Below, piece after piece: positions 1 to 5,021 of a stretch of DNA of 5,169 nucleotides. The notes below the pieces were generated by a model. It was not told the origin of the DNA and did not search any database. It saw only the letters and a program-made list of their open reading frames with translations. This DNA comes from Pseudomonadota bacterium (GTDB taxonomy: Bacteria > Pseudomonadota > Alphaproteobacteria > Sphingomonadales > Sphingomonadaceae), in NCBI GenBank assembly GCA_023416515.1, contig JAEZHP010000034.1, positions 1 through 5,169 of the forward strand, given 5' to 3'. The position numbers were made by a program, and so were the translations under genes. Within the stretch, counting starts at the first letter, position 1. Each line of letters opens with the position of its first letter.

Positions 1-1
1 G

Positions 2-400
2 GGCGGGCTCCTGGGCTCGCTGCTCGGCAGCTTCGGCGGCGCACGCGCGGCTGGCGGGCCGGTGGCCGCGGGGAAGTCCTATCTGGTCGGAGAGAAGGGG
101 CCGGAGATGTTCTCGCCGAGCTCGTCGGGCCGGATCATCCCGAACAAGAGCCTGGCGGCACCCATCGTCCAGCCGCCGCGCATGCCGGAAGCCCGGCCCA
201 GCTCGGGCCGCATCCCGGCGCCGTCTGTGTCGATGACCGTCAAGGTTGTAGGCCCGATGGGCGACAAGGACCTCATGGCGTCGATGCGCCAGACCGCCGC
301 GCAGGCGGGGCAGCAAGCCTACCGCATGGCCGTCCGCGACAGCGCGCGGTCGACCGGCAAGATCAGATACAACCAGGAGGTGCTAGGGCAGGATTACTGA
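2..400 (+). CDS. Phage tail tape-measure-like protein, C-terminal part (partial)
   Basis: An open frame enters from the left edge and ends with TGA at 398-400, giving 132 visible residues. It opens with a Gly/Ala/Leu-rich stretch and then has GGPVAAGKSYLVGEKGPEMF followed by SSSGRIIPN. The pattern GGPV...YLVGEKGPE.F.P...G.IIPN is the well-known C-terminal signature of tape-measure and other tail-length proteins of siphovirus-type phages. In the virion this protein sets tail length and sits inside the tail tube. The GTG at 62 lies inside this motif and is not a real start, because the frame is open upstream. The tail of the protein is basic and Gln/Ala-rich, typical of the extreme C-terminus. 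It overlaps the next gene by one base (TGATG), so the genes are translationally coupled. Confidence 0.8.
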   Translation, partial: GGLLGSLLGSFGGARAAGGPVAAGKSYLVGEKGPEMFSPSSSGRIIPNKSLAAPIVQPPRMPEARPSSGRIPAPSVSMTVKVVGPMGDKDLMASMRQTAAQAGQQAYRMAVRDSARSTGKIRYNQEVLGQDY

Positions 401-639
401 TGGAACGCACGCGCAAGATGCGCCTTGGGCTCACGGGGCTTTCGGGCCTCGCCACGCTGCTCGGCTTCACCGGGCCGGCCAGGGCGGATTTCGTCGTCAC
501 GCCGCTGGTCGTCTCGCTGCTTGCTGCCGGCGGCATCACGGGCACCGTGGCGAGCGTGGCGGCCACGATCGTTACCCCGTGCCGCACGGCGGGGGCGGCG
601 CTTGCGCCGGTGTGCCTCGCGAGGGGATCTTCCCGATGA
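400..639 (+). CDS. Small exported or membrane protein in the tail operon, unknown function
   Basis: The 79-residue protein begins at ATG 400, sharing one base with the preceding TGA. An AGGA at 390-393 serves as ribosome binding site six bases upstream. A basic N-terminus (residues 1-8) is followed by a hydrophobic segment (about 9-25) and an ARA-D junction at 27-30 that looks like a signal peptidase site. A second hydrophobic, Gly/Ala/Val-rich stretch covers 31-58, so it could instead be a two-helix membrane protein. The last 20 residues (CRTAGAALAPVCLARGSSR) look less natural and could result from a further mutation, but no other frame gives a clearly better ending. Small hydrophobic proteins after the tape measure gene are common in siphovirus-type operons. 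I do not recognise the family. Confidence 0.6.
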   Translation: MERTRKMRLGLTGLSGLATLLGFTGPARADFVVTPLVVSLLAAGGITGTVASVAATIVTPCRTAGAALAPVCLARGSSR

Positions 640-1198
640 GCGCGATGCTCGGCGTCTGTCTTCCCGACAGACTGCACCTCATGAGCGACGGCGCTGTCTT
701 CTGTGAAGGCGCTTGGCTCGCCAATGAGCGATTCCTGAACGCGGCGGCGCGCCGCGCCACGTCATTCGACGATCTTGTCGACCAACTCGAGGACGTTCTC
801 GACGAGTTCGACGAGGCCATGCGCGAGGCGGACCACATCGACACGGAGCTACTGATCGGCGGCTGGTCCGATGACCTCGACCGGCCGCGGCTGCTCTATC
901 GCGCGATGCACGACCGAACGCCCGGCGTCGAGCCTGGGAACGTCTATGAGGTCACCGCCTTCACGACCGGGATGCGGGGCTGCTGCCGGCTGATCTTGTA
1001 TCCTTCCATCCGGCGGACGGTATCGCCTCGTTCGAGGCGGCGCGCCACGCCGAGATCGACGGCGGAGCCCACATAGGCGTCGCGGTTTTTCATGCAGAGA
1101 TCACCGCGGACGCCGCGCCGCGCACCGCAAAAGTTCATGAATGGCCCGACGAGTTCGGCGCGAAGATCACGCCGGCCACTTCGGCGGAGGCGGCGTAG
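636..1198 (+). pseudogene. Phage-region protein, frameshifted (possible Ntn-hydrolase-like fold)
   Basis: Translation starts at ATG 636, which overlaps the previous stop as ATGA, with AGGGG at 622-626 as ribosome binding site. The frame runs to about codon 111 (near 966) with sensible protein, including RLHLMSDGAVF (12-22) and LLIGGWSDDLDRPRLLY (72-88). After that it becomes Arg/Pro/Ser-rich and ends at 1076. The -1 frame is open from about 965 to TAG 1196-1198 and reads as a good continuation: LLPADLVSFHPADGIASFEA, then a stretch ending HEWPDEFGAKI. Joining the two gives about 187 residues. The pattern 'LMSDGA' plus 'GGWSD..RP' resembles, from memory, alphaproteobacterial phage proteins with a proteasome-like Ntn-hydrolase fold; this is a weak guess. 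A shorter spacing than I would expect between SDGA and FDDL hints at an additional deletion. An assembly or base-calling error is the alternative to a true pseudogene. Confidence 0.7.
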
Positions 1199-1506
1199 AT
1201 GGCGAGCGTTCTCATTCCTGTCCGCAGGGGAGACACGGTCAGTAGCACCTTCGTTCTGAAGGAGAGCAAGATCGGGCTGGTGATCGACCTGACCGCTCCG
1301 TGATGCGGATGAATATCCGGATTGGCGTGCTCGACGGCGTGCTGGCGCTCACCTCTGGCCACGGCCTCACGATCTCGGAGGCCGATGGCGAGGTGACGCT
1401 CGCGCTCACCGAGGCGCAGACCAAGGGTGGCAGCGATGGCGCGCGCATCGGCCTAAGCAGCCTTCAGCCAGCCTTTATCGTGCAGCGTCTGGAACGCGAT
1501 ATTTAG
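1199..1506 (+). pseudogene. Phage tail/baseplate-like small protein, frameshifted and truncated by the darTG cassette
   Basis: ATG 1199 directly follows the previous TAG, and GGAGG at 1186-1190 is well placed. The first frame gives 34 residues starting MASVLIPVRRGDTVSSTF and stops at TGA 1301-1303. The -1 frame then continues as MRMNIRIGVLDGVLALTSGH and GLTISEADGEVTLALTEAQT. Read together as '...LVIDLT-DRSVMRMNIRIG...' this resembles the N-terminal beta-domain of phage baseplate or tail-fibre proteins: RGDT near the start, then DLTG.TV, then L..G..I....G.V.L.LT..QT. After the codon for the final T of EAQT (about 1420) the expected C-terminus is replaced by unrelated residues, and the frame runs into the 3' end of darG before stopping at 1506. 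The phage gene thus seems both mutated and cut at the cassette junction. Confidence 0.6.
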
Positions 1507-2487
1507 CTGCCGCGGAGTGAAGTGCTGTTTGCGCTCGTTCCAGCCGTAGACCTTCTGAATGGCTTGATCGAGATCGGCGGCTCCTTCGTCCGCAGCAACC
1601 CAATGGACCGTAGCCAGCAACTCGAGACCGAATGGCGACTCGAACCCGTCGACCAACTCACCGACCCGACCAAATCGGTCGATTGTCTCGTTACGACCGA
1701 CCAAGAAGGCTTCGGCTTCCCTAACGGCACCTGGAACGAGTTCAACCTGCTTGTCCGGAATGTCGCCCCCATCGGCGTAACCCGAGAGTAGGTGGCCCTC
1801 AATCGCCCTCAGCACGTGCCGGAGGTTCTCGGCATACGGACCATAATGGCCCTTCGCGTATTTCAGCCGAAGCGGCTCGCCCGCCACCTGCATGAAGTAC
1901 ATGAGCTTATGAATCTCAAGCAAAGATACGAATGGGTCCATCAGGCCGGCTAGGTAACGGTTCGTCAGCGCAACCAAGGCCGCCCTTCCTGGTGTCATAT
2001 TCGGAACTTCGCGGGACTTCGTCTTCACGGGCGCCGCTGTAGGCTCGAACAGCAGGATTTCGACGTCATCGATCCCGCGGAGGGCTTCAATGATGCGCGG
2101 ACGCACATCACCCCAGTCGAGACCGCCGAGGCCGCTCCCCAGCGGCGGGATGGCGATAGACCTGATCTTTCGGTCACGGATCTCCGACGCGAGCGCAGCA
2201 AGGCCTGACTCGATGTCCTCCATTCGGCTCTTGCCGCGCCAGTGCCGTTTGGTCGGGAAGTTCACGATGTACCGCGGGTTAGTGACGGTGCCCCGGTCAT
2301 AGACGAACATGCGGCCCGGCTGGACTTCACCAACCTCACAAGCAGCGACATACGCCTTGAAGTTGCCTGGAAACGCGTTCTTGAACTGCAATGCGATGCC
2401 TCGGCCCATAATGCCGACGCAGTTCACCGTGTTGACCAGGGCTTCCACATCCGCAGTCAGGATGTCGCCTGTCCGATAGTCGATCAT
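1453..2487 (-). CDS. darG: DarG: macrodomain DNA ADP-ribosyl glycohydrolase antitoxin
   Basis: The 344-residue protein removes ADP-ribose from DNA modified by DarT, and in characterised systems also binds and neutralises the toxin. Residues 1-150 form the macrodomain: TGDIL (6-10), VNTVNCVGIMGRGIALQFK (18-36), NFPTKRHWRGKSRM (76-89) and AIPPLGSGLGGLDW (112-125). N22, K80 and G119 fall where, as I recall, the functional residues of Thermus aquaticus DarG lie. A linker (about 151-163) leads to the C-terminal toxin-binding region, with HKLMYFMQVAGEPLRLKYAKG (193-213), HYGPYAENLRHVL (214-226) and YGWNERK (314-320), all typical of full-length DarG. The start ATG at 2487 lies 13 bases after the darT stop, with only a weak GGGCGG ahead of it, so translation probably depends on coupling. 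The 3' end converges on a broken phage gene. Length and motifs indicate an intact gene; no missing residues seen. Confidence 0.96.
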   Translation of the reverse strand: MIDYRTGDILTADVEALVNTVNCVGIMGRGIALQFKNAFPGNFKAYVAACEVGEVQPGRMFVYDRGTVTNPRYIVNFPTKRHWRGKSRMEDIESGLAALASEIRDRKIRSIAIPPLGSGLGGLDWGDVRPRIIEALRGIDDVEILLFEPTAAPVKTKSREVPNMTPGRAALVALTNRYLAGLMDPFVSLLEIHKLMYFMQVAGEPLRLKYAKGHYGPYAENLRHVLRAIEGHLLSGYADGGDIPDKQVELVPGAVREAEAFLVGRNETIDRFGRVGELVDGFESPFGLELLATVHWVAADEGAADLDQAIQKVYGWNERKQHFTPRQLNIAFQTLHDKGWLKAA

Positions 2488-2500
2488 TTTAGGCCGCCCA

Positions 2501-3145
2501 TCAGTAGTACCACTCTCTCATGATCTCGATGGTTGGACGATGCGCCGCGGCGCCCATCGCGTTCGAGACCTGCTGGCCTACTCCGCGCGAGTAGACCCCG
2601 ATTCTGCGGACCAGATCCCACGGAAAACAGTGCTCGATGAGAAACTCGGCCTGCTTTCCCTCTCGCACGTTCGGTGCGGACCAATAGCGCGTTGCCACGG
2701 CATCCCAATCGATCTCCGAGAGCCGGTTCAGATCCGCGCGATCTTCGAAATACGTTGACCCAGCATTGGAGAGCGTGAAGGCCCACCTGAGTCCGTTCTG
2801 CTCAGCCCAGGCGACCACCTCGTAAAGGTCAGCCTCTAGCGTGACGATCGGCTCTTGGCCCCCCCGATATGTAAGCTCCGGATGGTTTCCCATATGAAGG
2901 AGATATAACATAATAGATCGCGGACAGAAATAGAATGGTACGCAGCTGCCGACCGCAAGGCCGGGGTGAGATCCGAGTTCGAGGGTAAGGCGCCTCCGCT
3001 TGATACTTGCCATTCCAATTGTAGTCCCGGCGGCGTCCCGGCGAATGACTTCGGCATCACACCATATCCGCTGGTCTGTGACGATCGAACCCAGCCGGTC
3101 GACGTTGACGATGTGATAAATTTTGGGGCGCGCAGGCACGGCCAT
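2501..3145 (-). CDS. darT: DarT: DNA ADP-ribosyltransferase toxin (DUF4433)
   Basis: The 214-residue toxin transfers ADP-ribose from NAD+ to a base in single-stranded DNA, blocking replication. Diagnostic motifs in order: IYHIVNVDRL (9-18) with the NAD+-site histidine H11; IKRRRL (48-53), carrying the conserved arginine(s); VPFYFCPRSIMLYLL (69-83), the central DarT signature; and KQAEFLIEHCFPWDLV (164-179), in which E168 matches the catalytic glutamate of 'QAEFLV' motifs. Pairing with a macrodomain antitoxin, not a NADAR-type one, suggests the DarT2 class, which modifies thymine; that assignment is inference. The start at 3145 is one base after the TGA of the XRE gene, and AAAGGG at 3158-3163 may be a weak ribosome binding site. 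All key residues are present, so an active toxin is expected. The gene is visibly less G+C-rich than the flanking phage genes: hand count 22 G+C of 60 in 2881-2940. Confidence 0.96.
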   Translation of the reverse strand: MAVPARPKIYHIVNVDRLGSIVTDQRIWCDAEVIRRDAAGTTIGMASIKRRRLTLELGSHPGLAVGSCVPFYFCPRSIMLYLLHMGNHPELTYRGGQEPIVTLEADLYEVVAWAEQNGLRWAFTLSNAGSTYFEDRADLNRLSEIDWDAVATRYWSAPNVREGKQAEFLIEHCFPWDLVRRIGVYSRGVGQQVSNAMGAAAHRPTIEIMREWYY

Positions 3146-3146
3146 T

Positions 3147-3380
3147 TCAAACGCTACCCTTTCGCAGTCTCACGCCTGGCCCCTCGCCATTCTCCGCGAC
3201 AAAGATGACGCCGGCGGCCTCGAGGGCGGCGCGGATTGCGGCCTGCGCGGTCTCCGAGACCTGTCGCCGCTCCTTCTCAAAGTCGACCACCGTGGACAAG
3301 CCGACGCTGCCAGCCTTCGCAAGCTCGGGCTGGGTCAGGTTGAGCATGGCTCGAGCGGCACGGCACTGGGCAGGCGTCAT
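3147..3380 (-). CDS. XRE-family helix-turn-helix regulator heading the darTG operon
   Basis: A 77-residue one-domain DNA-binding protein. Residues 4-36 read as a Cro/C1-type helix-turn-helix: QCRAARAMLNLTQPELAKAG (5-24) contains helix 1, the conserved LTQPELA helix 2 and the start of the turn, and GLSTVVDFEKERRQ (27-40) is the recognition helix. The C-terminus (AIRAALEAAGVIFVAENG, 48-65) is the ending usual for small alphaproteobacterial XRE proteins, in which a helix is followed by a short beta strand. It is the first gene of the minus-strand operon and sits one base from darT. The ATG at 3380 follows palindrome O1 with no Shine-Dalgarno sequence, and no in-frame alternative start lies upstream before the second palindrome, so the mRNA may be leaderless or poorly translated. 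Autorepression through the two palindromes is the likely role; control of the divergent operon is possible. Confidence 0.9.
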   Translation of the reverse strand: MTPAQCRAARAMLNLTQPELAKAGSVGLSTVVDFEKERRQVSETAQAAIRAALEAAGVIFVAENGEGPGVRLRKGSV

Positions 3381-3381
3381 A

Positions 3382-3398
3382 TCAACATTTTCTGTTGA
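3382..3398. promoter_or_regulatory. Operator-like palindrome O1
   Basis: TCAACA-TTTTC-TGTTGA is an inverted repeat with 6-base arms and a 5-base spacer. It lies one base upstream of the start codon of the XRE gene, so a protein bound here would block both transcription and translation start of the XRE-darT-darG operon. It differs from O2 at only two of 17 positions, both in the spacer. Its TTGACC (3395-3400) could also serve as a -35 element for the plus strand. Confidence 0.75.
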
Positions 3399-3419
3399 CC
3401 AAGGGCAATGGCGGAGAGT

Positions 3420-3438
3420 ATCAACATAATCTGTTGAT
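3420..3438. promoter_or_regulatory. Operator-like palindrome O2
   Basis: ATCAACA-TAATC-TGTTGAT is a perfect inverted repeat with 7-base arms, centred 39 bases from O1. The A+T-rich centre contains CATAAT (3425-3430), a plausible plus-strand -10 element that would place transcription start near 3437, and GATTAT on the minus strand. Repressor binding here could thus control the divergent five-gene operon as well as the toxin operon. Position and symmetry are seen directly; the binding protein is inferred from the adjacent XRE gene. Confidence 0.75.
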
Positions 3439-3462
3439 GCCTAGCCCTTTGGAGCAAACCAC

Positions 3463-3654
3463 ATGCCGCACGCACCCGTGTCGGCAGCCGGCGCCGCTTT
3501 GCCTGCTGCCCGCTTCATCCAGGTCACGCCATACATGCGTCGTGCGATAGAGGCGCTGGTCGACGACCTGATCCTGTTCCTCGACGAGATAGACGGCGAC
3601 GTTGAGCTCGAGGACGAGGATGGCGTTGATCGCGAGGGGAGGCCAGGTCAATGA
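3463..3654 (+). CDS. Small acidic protein, unknown function, first gene of five-gene operon
   Basis: A 63-residue protein with GGAG eight bases before ATG 3463. A variable N-terminus (1-22) is followed by an amphipathic helix, YMRRAIEALVDDLILFLDEI (24-43), and then a strongly acidic segment (DGDVELEDEDGVDRE, 44-58). From memory, small proteins with the pattern 'AIE.LI..LD..DGD.DLE' are frequent in Rhizobiales genomes, especially near mobile or small-gene clusters, but no function is assigned. The helix-plus-acidic-tail design would suit a protein-protein interaction role; that is speculation. The gene is the closest plus-strand neighbour of the XRE operators and overlaps the next gene by 4 bases (ATGA). 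Confidence 0.75.
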   Translation: MPHAPVSAAGAALPAARFIQVTPYMRRAIEALVDDLILFLDEIDGDVELEDEDGVDREGRPGQ

Positions 3655-3905
3655 GCCAATTCTCCAACCTCACGAAGCCGGCCGCCGAGCTGGACGTCAT
3701 CGGTGGTCTTTATGATCTCAGTGCGATGCTTCACGTGGTTCGTCGGGCCATGGCCGACCTCGGGGAGGAGTACACTCTCGTCACGGAAGGCGAGGGACAG
3801 CGGCGCTTCGGGGATCTCGCGCGCGTCGTCGACCTTGCGGCTGGGCTCGCGTCCGACCTGATCGAAGCCGGCGAGATGGCAGATCGTAAGGGAGGCGTGT
3901 CATGA
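3651..3905 (+). CDS. Small helical protein, unknown function
   Basis: An 84-residue protein that starts at ATG 3651 within the stop of the previous gene (ATGA), with GGAGG at 3638-3642 eight bases upstream. It appears to consist of two helices, about 12-38 (ELDVIGGLYDLSAMLHVVRR and onward) and 52-76 (RFGDLARVVDLAAGLASDLI), separated by a short Gly/Thr/Glu-rich turn. There is no signal peptide or membrane segment, so it is probably cytoplasmic. I do not recognise the family. The tight coupling upstream and downstream means it is co-expressed with both neighbours. Confidence 0.75.
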   Translation: MSQFSNLTKPAAELDVIGGLYDLSAMLHVVRRAMADLGEEYTLVTEGEGQRRFGDLARVVDLAAGLASDLIEAGEMADRKGGVS

Positions 3906-4579
3906 ATCGGCGCGACTTTCTGCGCTCATCGGCCATTCCGGCAGGTGCAGCATTGGCTACCGTCGGCCCTGTCTTCGCCTCTGCGGCTCAAGCCAGCCCC
4001 GCCCTTACCGCGCTCGCCCGTCGTCTTGATGAAGCCGAGGAGCGCTATCGGAATGCCGCAGCGCTCCATCACGCTGCTCTCGAGCGGCTTCTGCGGATGG
4101 CCCCGCCGCGAGCGCCTGAGGCACTGGTAATCACGCCGAACTCGAAAGCCTCCGACCATCTTCGCGGTGAGCTCGAGACGACGCCTGACCGAAAGCTGGT
4201 CGTTCCCAATCGTCGCATTTCGACGGTTGTCTGCCTCGAGATAGAGGCTCGGGAGAACGGGCCGAGGACCAAGCTTGGGCGCGAGATCCGCCGCCGGCTG
4301 CCCATCGCTCGATCCTATGAAGCTGCGATGGACCAAGCGCGCGAGGCGTCGGGCTACAACGAGGCTGAGAAGGCGCGATACTGGGCGGCTTTGGCGCTCA
4401 TGAGATTGGCATCCGAGGCGTTTGCGATTGAGGCACAATCGATGGCGGACGTCGGCATAAAGGCGAGGGCCTTTCTGGCCGGCGGTTACAGCGATCGTGA
4501 CGCTCCATTGCAACTGGCCGCCCGGCACGGGCAAGCGCTCGCCTTGGACGTCGCCCGCTTGGCGGGAGGTCAGGCATGA
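3902..4579 (+). CDS. Twin-arginine-signal protein, unknown function
   Basis: A 225-residue protein starting at ATG 3902, four bases before the end of the preceding gene, with AAGGGAGG at 3888-3895. The N-terminus has a textbook Tat signal: NRRDFLRSS (2-10), a weakly hydrophobic region (11-28) and an AQA-SP cleavage site after residue 31. The mature part opens with a helical, Glu/Arg/Ala-rich segment (ALTALARRLDEAEERYRNAA, 35-54), then PPRAPEALVI (68-77). A charged middle part follows (about 85-145), and then Ala-rich helices (150-195). No cofactor or catalytic motif is visible. From memory the middle resembles helical hypothetical proteins common in Methylobacterium and relatives, many of which lack the signal. 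The product is predicted to be folded before export to the periplasm. It is the largest member of the operon. Confidence 0.8.
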   Translation: MNRRDFLRSSAIPAGAALATVGPVFASAAQASPALTALARRLDEAEERYRNAAALHHAALERLLRMAPPRAPEALVITPNSKASDHLRGELETTPDRKLVVPNRRISTVVCLEIEARENGPRTKLGREIRRRLPIARSYEAAMDQAREASGYNEAEKARYWAALALMRLASEAFAIEAQSMADVGIKARAFLAGGYSDRDAPLQLAARHGQALALDVARLAGGQA

Positions 4580-4773
4580 CCTCGGCCGAGTGGATCGCCG
4601 CTGCGACGGCAAAAGGCTACCGGCTGCGCCTGACGACGCTCAAGCGCCGCCCAGTTTGGATCGATGCGCCAGAAGGCGGCTTCGGCGACGAGTGGGACGA
4701 ACTCGCTCCAGCGATGAGAAGAATCGGAGTGGATGCTATCGCCGAGGCGCTACGGGCGGAGGCGTTCGGATGA
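4576..4773 (+). CDS. Small hypothetical protein
   Basis: A 65-residue protein; ATG 4576 overlaps the previous stop by four bases and GGGAGG at 4564-4569 is its ribosome binding site. It begins with a short helix (SAEWIAAATAKGY), then a basic stretch RLRLTTLKRRPVWID (16-30) that could form two beta strands. It then has an acidic Gly-rich loop (APEGGFGDEWDE) and a final helix (about 44-62). The order 'W...A...G....' then basic strands could suit a small nucleic-acid-binding or adaptor protein, but there is no recognisable domain and no function is proposed. Confidence 0.7.
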   Translation: MTSAEWIAAATAKGYRLRLTTLKRRPVWIDAPEGGFGDEWDELAPAMRRIGVDAIAEALRAEAFG

Positions 4774-4961
4774 ACCTCGCATCTGCGGCCGCAATGATCC
4801 GCATCCGTCTCCTGCTCTGGCATATGCGCCGGTCCGAGGCCCACGCCGACCGGGTGGAATCGCTGATCGACGGCGACCCCATCGTGCGGCGGTCAGATGT
4901 TCTGGCCGCGCTCGTCACGGCTGCTTTCGCGGCCGCGGCGGTCGCAATCCGTCACACGTAG
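4770..4961 (+). CDS. Small protein with C-terminal membrane helix
   Basis: A 63-residue protein whose start is set by ATG 4770, overlapping the previous stop (ATGA), with GGAGG at 4758-4762 seven bases upstream. The same frame is open back to 4497, but that upstream part lies inside other genes and has no matching ribosome site. The N-terminal half is a basic amphipathic helix (ASAAAMIRIRLLLWHMRRSE, 4-23). After a hydrophilic stretch, residues 44-60 (VLAALVTAAFAAAAVAI) form one likely transmembrane helix with a short RHT tail. Tail-anchored topology with the N-terminus in the cytoplasm is the simplest model. It is the last gene of the operon; no family recognised. Confidence 0.72.
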   Translation: MNLASAAAMIRIRLLLWHMRRSEAHADRVESLIDGDPIVRRSDVLAALVTAAFAAAAVAIRHT

Positions 4962-4965
4962 TTGC

Positions 4966-4991
4966 GGGCAGGTGGGCGGGTAGGTTGGCGG
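4966..4991 (+). other. G-rich run after the operon
   Basis: Just after the stop of the last operon gene the plus strand has clustered G-runs of two and three (GGG CA GG T GGG C GGG TA GG TT GG C GG). Such spacing could allow a G-quadruplex in DNA or RNA. Nothing else is recognisable here and its role is unknown. Confidence 0.35.
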
Positions 4992-4995
4992 ATGT

Positions 4996-5021
4996 CTGAG
5001 GATTTCTGTGAAAATCATCAG
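4996..5021. repeat. Imperfect inverted repeat between operon and tRNA
   Basis: CTGAGGATTT (4996-5005) and AAATCATCAG (5012-5021) pair over ten positions with one mismatch around a 6-base loop. It lies 27 bases beyond the tRNA 3' end. There is no T-run on either strand, so a standard intrinsic terminator is not supported. It could be a recombinase or host-factor binding site near an attachment site, or chance. Confidence 0.35.

Larger units (their letters stand above)
3381..3462. promoter_or_regulatory. Divergent promoter region
   Basis: The 82 bases separate the start codons of the XRE gene (minus) and the first gene of the plus-strand operon. Both transcripts must begin in or near this space unless they are read through from outside. 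Candidate plus-strand elements are TTGACC (3395-3400) with TATCAA (3419-3424) at 18-base spacing, or CATAAT (3425-3430) with no good -35. No convincing minus-strand promoter was found by eye. GGAG at 3451-3454 is the ribosome binding site of the gene at 3463. Confidence 0.55.

Noticed and set aside
574..592. CCGTG-CCG-CACGG inverted repeat as regulatory hairpin
   Set aside because: The short arms lie within coding sequence of very high G+C, where such repeats occur by chance.
960..972. Programmed -1 ribosomal frameshift as used in phage tail assembly genes
   Set aside because: Those signals usually precede the tape measure gene and use a slippery heptamer; none is present here, and a second break lies close by.
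1434..1450. Hairpin CGATG-N7-CATCG just beyond the darG stop, as terminator
   Set aside because: The stem is only 5 base pairs and no T-run follows on either strand.
1522..1791. Plus-strand open frame of 89 codons inside darG
   Set aside because: It is antisense to well-conserved DarG C-terminal sequence, and has no ribosome site or recognisable product.
2893..2916. Plus-strand stretch GAAGGAGATATAACAT, resembling the phage T7 gene 10 / expression-vector ribosome binding leader
   Set aside because: It lies within the conserved PRSIMLYLLHMGN motif of darT on the other strand, has no ATG or open frame after it, and is explained by coding constraint.
3381..3438. CRISPR-like or tandem repeat array
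   Set aside because: There are only two short copies, each a palindrome, in a promoter region; operator sites explain them better.
3926..4612. Minus-strand open frame of 228 codons opposite the Tat-signal gene
   Set aside because: Composition is Arg/Ser/Gly-rich as expected for a shadow frame in G+C-rich DNA, while the plus-strand frame has a Tat signal, a ribosome site and coupled neighbours.
4497..4769. N-terminal extension of the last operon gene back to 4497
   Set aside because: The extension overlaps two coupled genes and is Arg-rich filler; ATG 4770 has GGAGG and the same ATGA overlap as the other junctions.
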